Source: Caldilineaceae bacterium (lineage in GTDB: Bacteria; Chloroflexota; Anaerolineae; Caldilineales; Caldilineaceae). Taken from it: a stretch of DNA of 64,000 nucleotides. Positions 29,917-40,417 of the stretch are shown here, in pieces. Within the stretch, counting starts at the first letter, position 1. Each line of letters opens with the position of its first letter. The notes below the pieces were generated by a model that saw nothing but the letters and a program-made list of their open reading frames with translations, was not told where the DNA came from and did no database searches. The stretch is from the NCBI GenBank assembly GCA_022842065.1, contig JALHQH010000025.1:1-64000 (forward strand), written 5' to 3'. Made by a program: the position numbers and the translations under genes.

Positions 29917-30046
29917 AACATGTCCTACCGCCACCAATAACGACGAAAATTTTCGGACGCGGATTTTCGCGGAACTACGCGGATTTGTTTTTATCCGCGA
30001 CAATCCGCGTTTATCCGCGTCCTATTTACAGAACAGATTTTCACAT
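29917..30046. mobile_element. Palindromic insertion B in the dead permease
   Basis: 130 bp immediately after the second CAGGC and followed by a third. It starts AACATGTCC and ends GATTTTCACAT, as element A does, but its inner hairpin is built of a different word (CGCGGAT iterations). Same ends, different core. Confidence 0.75.
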
Positions 30047-30439
30047 CAGGCAGAAGACGATCAGCAGGGGCAGCGTGGCCAGGGCACTGCCGGCAAACAT
30101 GAGGGTGTAGCACGGTGCGATGATCGTGGTGCCTTTGCAGTGGGCCAGCGCCAGTTGCGCGGTAATCTTGTCGGGGCTGGTCAGGATGAGCAGTGGGCCT
30201 AAAAATTCGTTGAAGCCCTGCACAAAATCCAGGATGCCCAACACCACCATCCCCGGCGCGATCAGCGGCAGGACAATGCGCATAAAAAAGGGCGCGATGA
30301 AGAGATAATCCAATCAATGACGGCTTATCTCTTTCCATAGCGGGCGTGTCGGTTTGGTCGGCAGGCGGGGCGCGCCAGGGCGGGGTAGCGCAACTTCGCT
30401 CATGGCATGCTCCCAGGGTGAATTTGCTGGTTAACAAAC

Positions 30440-30474
30440 ACATGTCATTCCGACCTCCGGTCGGAATGACATGT
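30440..30474. repeat. Hairpin with perfect 16-bp arms
   Basis: ACATGTCATTCCGACC and its exact reverse complement flank TCC. It lies upstream of the dead permease start; no gene is visible from 30404 to 30707. Confidence 0.6.
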
Positions 30475-30707
30475 ATATTTACGCACACATGGTACGTTGG
30501 AATTCTGGCGTGGCAATTTCGACGATACGCGCCATGCCATCTTCGACCGAATATTCACCGGTCAGAATCGGCACGAAGAATTCCTCACGTTGCTTTTTCG
30601 CACAAAGTTTCGTACAATTAGGAACGAAATGTACTTGTTCTGTGTCGCAAAAGCTGATACAACACAGGGGCAGGCAACCTGCAACGATCAACCTACAATC
30701 AGCAGCT

Positions 30708-30798
30708 TAAAGCAACATCCTAAAGCAACATCCTAAAGCAACATCCTAAAGCAACATCCTAAAGCAACATCCTAAAGCAACATCCTAAAGCAACATCC
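30708..30798. repeat. Seven exact tandem copies of a 13-bp unit
   Basis: TAAAGCAACATCC is repeated seven times with no variation, ending 32 bp before the start codon of the beta-CASP nuclease gene. Position suggests a regulatory or slippage-prone leader; it contains no start codon in frame. Confidence 0.85.
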
Positions 30799-30830
30799 TG
30801 TAGTGGAATCCCAGTGGAGCATTGTTCGCC

Positions 30831-32237
30831 ATGCAGATTACCTTTTACGGCGCCGCCCAAGAAGTGACTGGTTCCATGCACCTGATCGAAGTCAACCAGC
30901 AGCGGATTCTCCTCGACTGTGGCACCTATCAAGGGCGGCGTGCTGAGACATATACGCGTAATCTCACCCTGCCCTTTGCCGCCGCGACGATTGATACGGT
31001 CGTCTTGAGTCACGCGCACATCGATCATTCCGGCAACATTCCCAATCTCGTCAAACAAGGCTTTACCGGCAACATCTGGTGTACCGCGGCCACCCGTAAC
31101 CTCTGTACCTATATGTTACTGGACAGTGGCCACATTTTGGAGAGCGATGTTGCCTTCCTCAACAAACAGCGCGCCCGCAAAGGGGAGGGGCTGCTTGACC
31201 CGATCTACACACAAGAGGATGCCCGCATCGCGCTGGCACAGTTCATCGGTATTGGCCTCCACCGTAAGCTGTCCATTGCCAATGGGGTCGAGCTGACCTT
31301 CTATGACGCCGGCCATATTCTCGGCGCCGCCTTTGTACAGTTGGACATTAAGGAACATACAACAGGCCGGCAGTGGCGCGTGATCTTTAGTGGCGACATC
31401 GGCCGCAGTGAATCAGCCATTTTGCCCGCACCGGAAGTGCCTGCGGCGGCTGATATTGTGATCATGGAGAGCACCTATGGTGATCGCCTACATGGGGACA
31501 TGGGCGCTTCCCGCAAGCAACTGCGCGATATTGTTAACGCCACCGTCCGCCGGCGTGGCAAGGTGATTATTCCCGCCTTTGCGGTGGGGCGCACGCAAGA
31601 GTTGGTCTACGCCCTCAACCAGCTTGATGTCAATGGTGATATTCCCGAATTGCCGGTCTTTGTCGATAGTCCGCTGGCCGTCAATGCCACTGATGTCTTT
31701 CGCATGCACCCCGAGGCGTGGAACAGCGAGTTGCAACGCTTTATCAATGATGGTGGTCACCAAGCCCCCTTTGATTATAGCAATCTGGAGTATGTGCGCG
31801 ATGTGCGGCGCAGCAAACAGCTGAACATGTTGTCTGAATCGGCGATCATCATCAGTGCGAGTGGCATGGCGGAAAGTGGACGCATCCTCCATCACCTGAA
31901 AAATAATATTGAGCAACGCGAGAATACAATTCTGATTGTCAGCTTTCAGGCCCAAGACACCTTGGGCCGCCGCATCCAATCCGGCGAGAAGCGAGTACGC
32001 ATCTTTGGGGAAGAATATAATGTCAATGCCCGGGTCGAGTCGATTGAAGGCTATAGCGCCCATGCCGATCAACAAGGGCTTCTGGCCTGGGCTGCACCCT
32101 TTGACCGCCGCCGCTTGCAACAGTTCTTTCTGGTACATGGTGAGCCTGATGCCATGCACGTTTTGGCCGATAAATTGCAGGATGAAGGGGTTGCCCGGGT
32201 GACAATGCCCACCCGTGGCCAAAGCTTTACTTTCTAA
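30831..32237 (+). CDS. Beta-CASP metallo-beta-lactamase ribonuclease
   Basis: 468 residues from the ATG at 30831 (a TTG three codons earlier is less likely). MBL core: [45 protein letters not shown] (the H-x-H-x-D-H metal site), [19 protein letters not shown]. Beta-CASP part: [41 protein letters not shown], ending in [14 protein letters not shown] and [10 protein letters not shown]. This is the CPSF/archaeal-type RNA endo/exonuclease family, active on RNA in the cytoplasm with two zinc ions. The 7x13-bp repeat abuts its leader. Confidence 0.92.
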   Translation: MQITFYGAAQEVTGSMHLIEVNQQRILLDCGTYQGRRAETYTRNLTLPFAAATIDTVVLSHAHIDHSGNIPNLVKQGFTGNIWCTAATRNLCTYMLLDSGHILESDVAFLNKQRARKGEGLLDPIYTQEDARIALAQFIGIGLHRKLSIANGVELTFYDAGHILGAAFVQLDIKEHTTGRQWRVIFSGDIGRSESAILPAPEVPAAADIVIMESTYGDRLHGDMGASRKQLRDIVNATVRRRGKVIIPAFAVGRTQELVYALNQLDVNGDIPELPVFVDSPLAVNATDVFRMHPEAWNSELQRFINDGGHQAPFDYSNLEYVRDVRRSKQLNMLSESAIIISASGMAESGRILHHLKNNIEQRENTILIVSFQAQDTLGRRIQSGEKRVRIFGEEYNVNARVESIEGYSAHADQQGLLAWAAPFDRRRLQQFFLVHGEPDAMHVLADKLQDEGVARVTMPTRGQSFTF

Positions 32238-32380
32238 AATCGTAACACTTCAGATGCATCGTACCTGACACACTAACTAAAAGCAGAGAGTTTTGTAAGG
32301 TACCGAAACTTATCGGCCTGATGTTGCGTCTGATCATCTATAATCTTTATTTACTCACCAACAGCACAAAGGAGTTTCCT

Positions 32381-33505
32381 ATGCCTCTGCCGATCCCGAA
32401 GCGCGTATGGTGGCGACGATTGTCGCTCGCCTTCGTCATTATTTCTGCTTTGTTGATCACTTCCTCGCCGCTGGTAGCGAATGCCTCGGCCCTGCATTCG
32501 CCCCATTACACCGGCGTCTATTACTGGGTCCAACCCGGGGATACCTTGAGCGAGATCGCCGTCTGGCACGGCACATCGGTTCATGCGTTGATGCAGGCAA
32601 ATGGGCTGGCCAATCCTAACCACATTTATGTGGGGCAGAAACTTTATATTCCAGCCAGCTACGGTGGCCGTCCCGGTGGTTATCCCGGTGGTTATCCCGG
32701 TGGCCATCAGGGTGGACCCACCTGCGCCTTCTACCATACTGTGCAATATGGGCAGACCCTTTCCCACATTGCCGCCTATTATGGGGTGAATGTCCATACC
32801 CTGGCGCAAATCAATGCGATCTACAACTGGAATCATGTCTATGCGGGCCAGAAACTTTGCATTCCGGGCGGTTATGTCCCGCCCAAGCCGCCGCCGCCCA
32901 AGCCGCACCCGCCCAAGCCACAGCCACCGCAACCGCCGGCACAATGTAGCTATATTGTGCAATACGGGGACACGCTGGCCAAGATCGCTTATTGGTATGG
33001 CACGACCGTCCATACATTGGTTTATTTGAACAATCTCTATAATGTCAACCAGCTCTATGTGGGCCAGGTGCTGATCGTGCCGGGGCAGAATTGTGGACAG
33101 CCGCAGCCCCAACCAACCCCGCCGCCGGCCAATCAGAATTGGACGGGCAATTACTTCAACAACAAGTACTTGGAGGGTGGCCCAGTCTATACCCGGCAGG
33201 ATGCGTCGATCAACTTTGAATGGGGCGGTGGTGGCCCTGGCGGTGGTGTACCCGATGATCGCTTTAGCGTCGCCTGGGATCGCACCGGTTACTTCACCAC
33301 CGGCACCTACCGCTTCTATGCCAACGTGGACGATGGCGTGCGCGTCTATGTGGACGGCCACCTGATCATCGACGCCTGGCGTGAACAGCCGACCACCAGT
33401 TACTACGGCGATATCTACCTGGGCGAAGGCAACCACTCGCTCCGTGTTGAATTCTACGAAGAAGGCGGTGGCGCGTCGATTCAGGTTTGGTGGAATCGGC
33501 TTTAA
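32381..33505 (+). CDS. Secreted protein with three LysM domains and a PA14-like domain
   Basis: 374 residues from the ATG at 32381 (AAAGGAG, six bases). Signal peptide at 1-37 (LSLAFVIISALLITSS). Three LysM repeats, about 47-92 (VQPGDTLSEIAVWHGTSVHA), 112-158 (VQYGQTLSHIAAYYGVNVHT) and 185-230 (VQYGDTLAKIAYWYGTTVHT), joined by Gly/Tyr- and Pro/Lys-rich linkers. The C-terminal 130 residues (WTGNYFNNKYLEGGPVYTRQ, DRFSVAWDRTGYF, VRVYVDGHLIIDAW) form a PA14/GLEYA-like carbohydrate-binding beta sandwich. It should bind peptidoglycan or glycans on the outer surface. Confidence 0.88.
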   Translation: MPLPIPKRVWWRRLSLAFVIISALLITSSPLVANASALHSPHYTGVYYWVQPGDTLSEIAVWHGTSVHALMQANGLANPNHIYVGQKLYIPASYGGRPGGYPGGYPGGHQGGPTCAFYHTVQYGQTLSHIAAYYGVNVHTLAQINAIYNWNHVYAGQKLCIPGGYVPPKPPPPKPHPPKPQPPQPPAQCSYIVQYGDTLAKIAYWYGTTVHTLVYLNNLYNVNQLYVGQVLIVPGQNCGQPQPQPTPPPANQNWTGNYFNNKYLEGGPVYTRQDASINFEWGGGGPGGGVPDDRFSVAWDRTGYFTTGTYRFYANVDDGVRVYVDGHLIIDAWREQPTTSYYGDIYLGEGNHSLRVEFYEEGGGASIQVWWNRL

Positions 33506-33514
33506 AGAGATAAG

Positions 33515-33607
33515 AAGACACGAGATACGAGATACGAGACACGAGATTGGGAGGTTATGCTAGTCTCCTGTCTCGTATCTCGTATCTCGTATCTCGTATC
33601 TCGTGTC
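33515..33607. repeat. Palindromic array of the word ACGAGAT
   Basis: Left arm GACACGAGATACGAGATACG and so on, right arm CTCGTATCTCGTATCTCGTG; each is several tandem ATACGAG units. It fills the whole gap between two convergent genes and touches the stop codon of the dehydratase gene. Confidence 0.85.
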
Positions 33608-35349
33608 TAAAACTTCGGCTGTGCCGTCACCCCTACCGGGTCGCGGCCGCGGAGGAAGTCAAAATCAACCCCGTCTGGGGCTTGTAAAACATGACTGAGG
33701 TAGAGCTGGCCGTAACCGCGGCTGTAGGCAAGCGCTGGCGCTTGCCAATGAGTGCGGCGACGGGCCAGCTCTGTTTCGTCTACATGCAAAGTCAACCGGT
33801 GGTTGGCTAGATCCAACTCAATCTCATCCCCATCCTCAACCAACGCTAATGGCCCGCCGATCGCACTCTCCGGAGCGACGTGCAGCACAATCGTCCCATA
33901 AGCCGTGCCACTCATGCGCGCATCGGAGATACGCACCATATCGCGCAACCCTTGTTTGAGTAACTTTTCGGGGATCGGCAGATTGCCCACTTCCGGCATC
34001 CCTGGCCCGCCCACTGGCCCGGCATTTTGGAGCACCAATATATCTTCGGCCTTGACATCCAGGTTGGGATCGTTGACCCTTTCCTTCAGATCCTGAATAC
34101 TCTTAAAGACAATCGCACGCCCACGGTGTTGTAGTAAACTAGCGGTGGCCGCGGCATGTTTGATCACCGCACCATCGGGGGCGAGGTTGCCCCGTAGCAC
34201 GGTCAAGCCGCCTTCCGGTTGTAGCGGTTCCGCCAGGGGGCGGATAATGTCACGGTTGTGTACCTTGGCATTGGCTACATTTTCGGCCATCGTTTTGCCG
34301 GTTACCGTCAGCGCATCGCCATGCAGCAGGGGCAGCAGCTCTTTGAGCACGGCGGGAATACCCCCAGCGTAGAAGAGATCTTCCATCTGATACTTGCCAC
34401 TGGGACGCATATTGGCGATCAGCGGTGTGCGCCGGCTGATCTCACCAAAGAGGTCCAGTGGTAGCTCGATCCCCAGCCGACCAGCAACCGCAGGCAGATG
34501 CACGACGGCATTGGTGCTGCCGCCGACGGCACATAACAAGGTAATCGCGTTTTCCAACGCTTCACGCGTGATAATCTGCGAGGGGCGGACGCCCTCTTGG
34601 GCCAATGTGACAATCCGGCGGCCCACCTGTTCGGCCAGTTGCAAACGGCGCGTGTCCGCTGCGGGGATGGCCCCGTTGCCGGGGAAGGCAATGCCCAGCG
34701 CTTCCATGAGCGAGTTCATCGTTGACGCCGTGCCCATCACCATACAGTGACCGCGACTGCGCACCACCCCATTTTCAATCGCACGATATTCGGCTTCATC
34801 AATGGTGCCTGCGCGCAACTCGTCGCTAAAGCGGCGGCAATCGGTACACGCGCCTAGAATCTGGCCATTGTAATTGCCGTTGAGCATTGGCCCACCGGAG
34901 AGCATAATCGCCGGCAGATCAGCGCTGACCGCGCCCATAAGCGCGGCCGGGATCGTCTTGTCGCAGTTGACGAGCAAGACAACCGCGTCAATCGGTTGGC
35001 CGCGAATCATCTCTTCCGTATCCATTGCGGCCAGGTTACGACAGAGCATCGAAGTGGGGCTGAGGAAGACTTCGCCCAGTGAAATAGTGGGAAATTCCAG
35101 TGGAAAGCCACCCGCCTGCCAGACGCCACGCTTCACCGCCTCGGCGACCTCGCGCAGATTGCTGTTACAGTTGTTCAGTTCGCTGTAGGTGTTGCAGATG
35201 CCGATCACCGGACGTTGCAGGTCGGTATCATCAAAGCCCATCGCTTTGGTAAACGCGCGATGGGTAAAGCCGGCGACCAGCGACTCGTTAAAGAAAGCCG
35301 CGCTGCGGCTGGGCAATGGTCCGGTTTCCTCTTTTTGGGTGGTAGACAT
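33607..35349 (-). CDS. IlvD/Edd family dehydratase, sugar-acid type
   Basis: 580 residues from the ATG at 35349 (AGAGGAG upstream). It matches the IlvD/Edd family throughout: ICNTYSELNNCN, PTISLGEVFLSPTSM, VNCDKTIPAALMGA, GTASTMNSLMEALG, SGGPMLNGNYNG. Cys52, Cys129 and Cys202 fit the three [2Fe-2S] ligands of the pentonate dehydratase subgroup (L-arabinonate/D-xylonate type), and the length is nearer to those (about 580) than to typical DHAD (about 560). It would turn a sugar acid into its 2-keto-3-deoxy acid. Branched-chain dihydroxy-acid dehydratase is the alternative. No ilv genes are near. Confidence 0.85.
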   Translation of the reverse strand: MSTTQKEETGPLPSRSAAFFNESLVAGFTHRAFTKAMGFDDTDLQRPVIGICNTYSELNNCNSNLREVAEAVKRGVWQAGGFPLEFPTISLGEVFLSPTSMLCRNLAAMDTEEMIRGQPIDAVVLLVNCDKTIPAALMGAVSADLPAIMLSGGPMLNGNYNGQILGACTDCRRFSDELRAGTIDEAEYRAIENGVVRSRGHCMVMGTASTMNSLMEALGIAFPGNGAIPAADTRRLQLAEQVGRRIVTLAQEGVRPSQIITREALENAITLLCAVGGSTNAVVHLPAVAGRLGIELPLDLFGEISRRTPLIANMRPSGKYQMEDLFYAGGIPAVLKELLPLLHGDALTVTGKTMAENVANAKVHNRDIIRPLAEPLQPEGGLTVLRGNLAPDGAVIKHAAATASLLQHRGRAIVFKSIQDLKERVNDPNLDVKAEDILVLQNAGPVGGPGMPEVGNLPIPEKLLKQGLRDMVRISDARMSGTAYGTIVLHVAPESAIGGPLALVEDGDEIELDLANHRLTLHVDETELARRRTHWQAPALAYSRGYGQLYLSHVLQAPDGVDFDFLRGRDPVGVTAQPKF

Positions 35350-35591
35350 GGTGGCTCCTCTTCTCATGGTGTGGGTGGGGATTGCGTAGATTGAGTAGTT
35401 TACACTGCGGTCATTATACTTGCCCTGAGGACGTGGTGCAATTATTCAAAAATAGCCCTACTTGCATAATTCTGCGCAAGCGCGCCGTCAAATCGAAAAT
35501 TCGATTGGCAGAATCTGTCAACATTAAGCTGATCAGCGTAAACAGCGGTCAAACAGTGGCCAAATGGCGGCAAATGGTCTGACGAACGCGT

Positions 35592-35620
35592 TTGACAAGT
35601 AGCGCGCTCCGTATTATACT
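35592..35620 (+). promoter_or_regulatory. Near-perfect sigma70 promoter
   Basis: TTGACA, exactly 17 bp, then TATACT. It is among the closest promoter matches in the window and does not precede a gene directly: the next coding start is 390 bp away, behind a terminator. Upstream, 35350-35591 shows nothing I recognise. Confidence 0.7.
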
Positions 35621-35626
35621 GTCTGC

Positions 35627-35826
35627 AACCGTACTTGATTGTCGCTTCGACAGAGCGCTCATCACCCCCCAGTCGATGATCGGTGCTCCAATGTTCGAAA
35701 GGAACAAACAGAACGTGGTTCAAAAAATAGTGAAACGAACATGGATGCGCTGTTCGCTCTCAACCTACTTTATTGTGTAAAACACCTGGGTACCTTTGTG
35801 CGTATCTAGGTGTTTTTGTTTTTCAC
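35627..35826 (+). ncRNA. Candidate structured small RNA, unassigned
   Basis: About 200 nt between the promoter at 35592-35620 and a Rho-independent terminator at 35779-35826 (AAAACACCT / AGGTGTTTTT followed by T-rich GTTTTT). Several small hairpins can be drawn by eye: TGTCG-CTT-CGACA, TGTTC-GAAAG-GAACA, GAAC-GTG-GTTC, CGAACA...TGTTCG. No open frame with a ribosome binding site is seen. It does not show the conserved core of SRP RNA, tmRNA or RNase P RNA. 6S RNA or a local regulator remains possible, or an attenuated leader of the SWIM gene. Ends are inferred. Confidence 0.5.
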
Positions 35827-36010
35827 CCATTTATGGGTACAGTGTTATGGATTGTGTTTGTCTGCATCGCTCCTCAGCTTGTGAATCAGCTGTTGTGAAT
35901 CGGCGCTTTACAAGATGGTGTGGCAAATCAGCTGTCTTTAGCAAATCAATTCTCAATACCCTATTTTGATATCTACGAACAGATATCTACCAAGAGGAAG
36001 AGGTGAGATA

Positions 36011-36262
36011 ATGGATTCAACCGCTAGCAGAATCGTCAAAGCTCGTCAATATGCCGAAGAACGTGATCGGCGCATCCGCGTCCACAGTTTCGAAGTTGAG
36101 CTCCATGGTGAAAATTCCAATCATCTCGTGCATTATGAGCGGGGCACGTGGAGTTGCGATTGCGAAGAGTTTATCATGCGTGGCGTCTGTGCCCATGTGA
36201 TGGCCATGGAAGAGATCCTCGGCGAAGCCGTGCAACCCGCCGTGCTGGCATCCGCCGTCTAA
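36011..36262 (+). CDS. SWIM zinc-finger protein
   Basis: 83 residues, start ATG preceded by AGAGGTGAG. The SWIM motif is complete: Cys49-x-Cys51 (WSCDCEEF) and Cys60-x-His62 (GVCAHVM). The N-terminal half is a basic helix (IVKARQYAEERDRRIRVHSF). SWIM fingers bind DNA or proteins; a free-standing protein this small has no assigned role. An alternative upstream start at 35966 has no Shine-Dalgarno. Confidence 0.8.
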   Translation: MDSTASRIVKARQYAEERDRRIRVHSFEVELHGENSNHLVHYERGTWSCDCEEFIMRGVCAHVMAMEEILGEAVQPAVLASAV

Positions 36263-36294
36263 GCGAGGCATCTCTACAACTACATAATCTTGCT

Positions 36295-36333
36295 GCAAGA
36301 GCAGAGCAGAACTTCGGCTCTGCTCTTGCTTTG
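36295..36333 (+). terminator. Rho-independent terminator after the SWIM gene
   Basis: GCAAGAGCAGAGC pairs perfectly with GCTCTGCTCTTGC across an 8-base loop, followed by TTT. It is 33 bp behind the SWIM stop. Confidence 0.75.
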
Positions 36334-36475
36334 TCCGCACTTCCTGTTGCGCTTACCTCTAGCTTTTTTATTTCTTACGAAGGTTATGATATTCTGAGCG
36401 CAATGCAAACATTGTATTATCAGTAGACCGCAGTGTAGTCTACTGATTATGTAATCATTTAGGTGAACTAATCCC

Positions 36476-37492
36476 TTGAAACGATACTGGCAGTTGCTGA
36501 TCGGCCTTTTGATCAGCGCCTTTTTTATTTATCTGGCCTTGCCTGGTCTGCACCTCGGTGAGGTACAGGCCTCCTTGCAAAGCGCAAATTACTGGTGGAT
36601 TCTGCCCGGCATTCTGGTCTACTTTGTCGGGCTTTGGGCGCGTAGTTGGCGCTGGCATTATACCCTCCGGCATTTGAAAGTCATCCCGCTCGCGCGTCTC
36701 TTCCCCCTGATCTGTATCGGTTACTTCGGCAACAATGTTTACCCTTTTCGCGCCGGCGAAGTCATCCGTTCCTATGTCCTCAAACAGCAAGAGGATGTGC
36801 CGATCAGCTCCAGCCTGGCCACCGTGCTGATCGAACGGGTCTTTGATGGGCTGGTCATGTTGATCTTTGTCTTTCTGGCCCTACCTTTTGCCCCGGCGCT
36901 ACCTACAACCTATCGTAACCTTGTGATTCTGTTAACAGTCTTATTAATGGGGGCAACGGCGGTCTTTGTCTGGATGGCGACCCAGCCGCAGGTGCTGGAT
37001 CGGGTCTACCAATGGGGTGCGGCGCACTTTCTGCCCAAGGGCATTCGTGGGCGGGTGGATGAGTTTTACGGGCGCTTTATGGTAGGTTTGCAAAGCCTGA
37101 GTCGGCGCAGCGATGTGCTGATGATCTTTGCTACTTCGATCGTGATCTGGCTCATGGAAACGGTGAAGTATTGGTTTGTCATGCACGCTTTCCCCTTTAC
37201 CGTCAGCTTTCTCGTCTTGATGTTGATGAATGGGCTGGTCAACCTGGCCACGACCTTGCCCTCGGCACCAGGCTACATCGGCACCTTTGATACACCAGGG
37301 ATCGAAACGTTGGCGGCCTTTGGGGTTGACCGTAACTTGGCGGCCAGCTATACTTTTACTTTGCACGCGGCTCTTTGGTTGCCGGTAACGTTAGTGGGCG
37401 CTTATTATTTTTGGCGGGCCCACCTGCGTTGGAATGATTTTACACAGGCGCAGGCGCAAGCCGGCCAAGCCCAAACAAATCAAGAAGTGTAA
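36476..37492 (+). CDS. Flippase-like (LPG synthase TM region/UPF0104) membrane protein
   Basis: 338 residues beginning at a TTG with AGGTGA nine bases upstream; no ATG fits the family N-terminus better. About eight membrane helices. Family marks: WILPGILVYFVGLWARSWRW, GYFGNNVYPFRAGEVIRSYV, ATVLIERVFDGLVMLIFV, LPSAPGYIGTFD. These are the conserved segments of lysylphosphatidylglycerol synthase TM-region proteins, which move or modify lipids or lipid-linked sugars. It stands before the UDP-glucose dehydrogenase gene, fitting an envelope-glycan role. Confidence 0.85.
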   Translation: MKRYWQLLIGLLISAFFIYLALPGLHLGEVQASLQSANYWWILPGILVYFVGLWARSWRWHYTLRHLKVIPLARLFPLICIGYFGNNVYPFRAGEVIRSYVLKQQEDVPISSSLATVLIERVFDGLVMLIFVFLALPFAPALPTTYRNLVILLTVLLMGATAVFVWMATQPQVLDRVYQWGAAHFLPKGIRGRVDEFYGRFMVGLQSLSRRSDVLMIFATSIVIWLMETVKYWFVMHAFPFTVSFLVLMLMNGLVNLATTLPSAPGYIGTFDTPGIETLAAFGVDRNLAASYTFTLHAALWLPVTLVGAYYFWRAHLRWNDFTQAQAQAGQAQTNQEV

Positions 37493-37685
37493 TAAGTTGA
37501 TTACGCATTTCGCCGCACTGTCGCTTCATCGCTAATGCGAGCAGCGCGTAAATGCGAGCATTCTATCGGCGAATTGTGTTGTTGTTATACGGGCGGTTGT
37601 CAGTGCATAACAGTTTGTTAAGATCTCAAATTATTATGCGATGACAGAGTCGGGTATATTTAATTAATTATCAGGAGTCTCGCAT

Positions 37686-38994
37686 ATGAAAAATATTGCA
37701 GTCGCAGGGACAGGCTATGTCGGCCTCTCCTGTGGTACCTGTTTTGCCGATATGGGCAATCGGGTCACCTTTATCGATATCAGTGAAGAAAAAATTAATA
37801 TGTTGCAACGGGGCCAGGTGCCGATCTTTGAGCCGGGTCTCAGTGAAATGATTGAGCGTAATATTAAAGCTGGACGCATGCACTTTACTACCAGCTATGC
37901 CGAAGCCTTGGCCAATGCTGAGTATGTCTTTATCTGTGTTGGCACCCCTAGTGGCGTTGATGGCGAAGCGGATCTGCAATATGTGCGGATGGCCGCCGAG
38001 TCGGTGGCCCAAAATATGGATCACTACCTGATTATCATCAACAAAAGTACGGTACCAGTCGGGACCGGCGACTGGGTGGCCGATATTATCTCTCACAGCC
38101 AGCCAGAGCCGATTCCCTTTGATGTGGTCAGTTGCCCCGAGTTTACTCGCGAAGGTTCTGCGCTCTATGATTTTATGCACCCTGACCGCGTCGTGCTAGG
38201 TAGCCACAACCACGAAGCTGCCGAAAAGGTCGCGCAATTGCATCTGCCTTTGCGCGCCCGCATTGTCGTCACCGATATCCGCACCGCCGAGATGATCAAG
38301 TATGCTAGCAACGCCTTTCTCGCCACCAAGATCAGCTTTATCAATGAGATCGCGGCAATTTGTGAACGATTGGGTGCAGATGTACAGGAAGTCGCCGTCG
38401 GTATGGGCTATGATCGACGGATTGGGCCGGCCTTCTTGAACGCAGGGCTTGGCTACGGTGGTTCTTGCTTTCCAAAAGACGTCAAGGCGCTGGAGCACAT
38501 GGCCTTGGTGCATGGTTCGCACCCATCGCTGCTGCGTGCTGTGATCGACATCAACCGTGATGCGCGGCGTTGGGCGGTCTTTAACCTACGCGAAATGCTC
38601 GGCGGGCGGCTGGCCAACAAGCGGATTGGGATTTTGGGGTTGGCCTTTAAGCCCAACACCGATGACATCCGCGAAGCGCCGGCCATTGAAATTTCACGCA
38701 TGTTACAGAGCGAAGGGGCAACCGTCTCCGGCTATGATCCGGTGGCGATGAACAATATCGCACGCATGGACAAAAATCTCCATCTGGTCGAAGATCCCTA
38801 CGAGTTGGCCGAAGGAGCGGACGCGCTGCTCGTCTGCACCGAGTGGAATGAGTTCAAACAGCTTGACTTGCAGCGCGTCAAAGGGTTGATGAAACAACCG
38901 GTCATTGTGGATGGCCGCAATATCTACGAGCCCAGAATCATGCACAATCTGGGCTTCCAGTACCGTGCTGTAGGCAGAGGAGCAGATTTTACCA

Positions 38995-39005
<11 letters not shown>
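37686..39005 (+). CDS. ugd: UDP-glucose/GDP-mannose dehydrogenase family, probable UDP-glucose 6-dehydrogenase
   Basis: 439 residues, CAGGAG before the ATG. NAD site [21 protein letters not shown], substrate-domain [19 protein letters not shown], catalytic Cys261 in [12 protein letters not shown], and [15 protein letters not shown]. It would oxidise UDP-glucose to UDP-glucuronate in two NAD-dependent steps for surface glycans. The usual N-P-E-F-L-R-E-G strand reads [11 protein letters not shown] here, a mild deviation near the active site. The last 11 bp overlap the following M16 gene. Confidence 0.9.
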
Positions 39006-40287
<1,282 letters not shown>

Positions 40288-40293
40288 ATAAGG

Positions 40294-40391
40294 AAATCGG
40301 TAGATAGATATGTGATTAAATTTACCTGTTTACTGTGTACCGCTCTACCGATTTACCTGTGTACCGATTTACTTGTGTACCTATCTACCAA
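40294..40391. repeat. Array of the word ACCGATTTACCTGTGT
   Basis: Left arm ATCGGTAGATAGATA, right part tandem TGTGTACCGATTTACCT and TGTACCTATCTACC. It fills the gap between the two M16 genes. The related word ACCGATGT builds 42179-42303. Confidence 0.7.
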
Positions 40392-40417
40392 TATCCTAAT
40401 TCCTAAGCCGAGTGCCC

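Larger units (their letters stand above)
29733..30403 (-). pseudogene. Broken MalG-type sugar ABC permease gene carrying two palindromic insertions
   Basis: Read on the minus strand from the ATG at 30403: MSEVALPRPGAPRLP...RPLWKEISRH, then TGA where a Trp codon is expected, then LDYLFIAPFF. An internal deletion joins this first helix directly to RIVLPLIAPGMVVLGI, the part after the EAA loop. The chain runs to LLIVFCL and is then cut by two inserted palindromes (29789-30046); beyond them the gene resumes exactly with FQKQLISGIMSGAVKG and its stop. Three kinds of damage are present, so it is dead. It once encoded one membrane subunit of a carbohydrate importer. Confidence 0.85.

Noticed and set aside
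29991..30488. 165-codon minus-strand frame over the dead permease region
   Set aside because: It runs out of frame to the permease remnants and through the inserted palindromes; His/Pro/Arg-rich shadow product.
35592..35780. 62-codon frame inside the orphan transcription unit
   Set aside because: It starts inside the promoter boxes, so it cannot be translated from that transcript as drawn, and it has no ribosome binding site.
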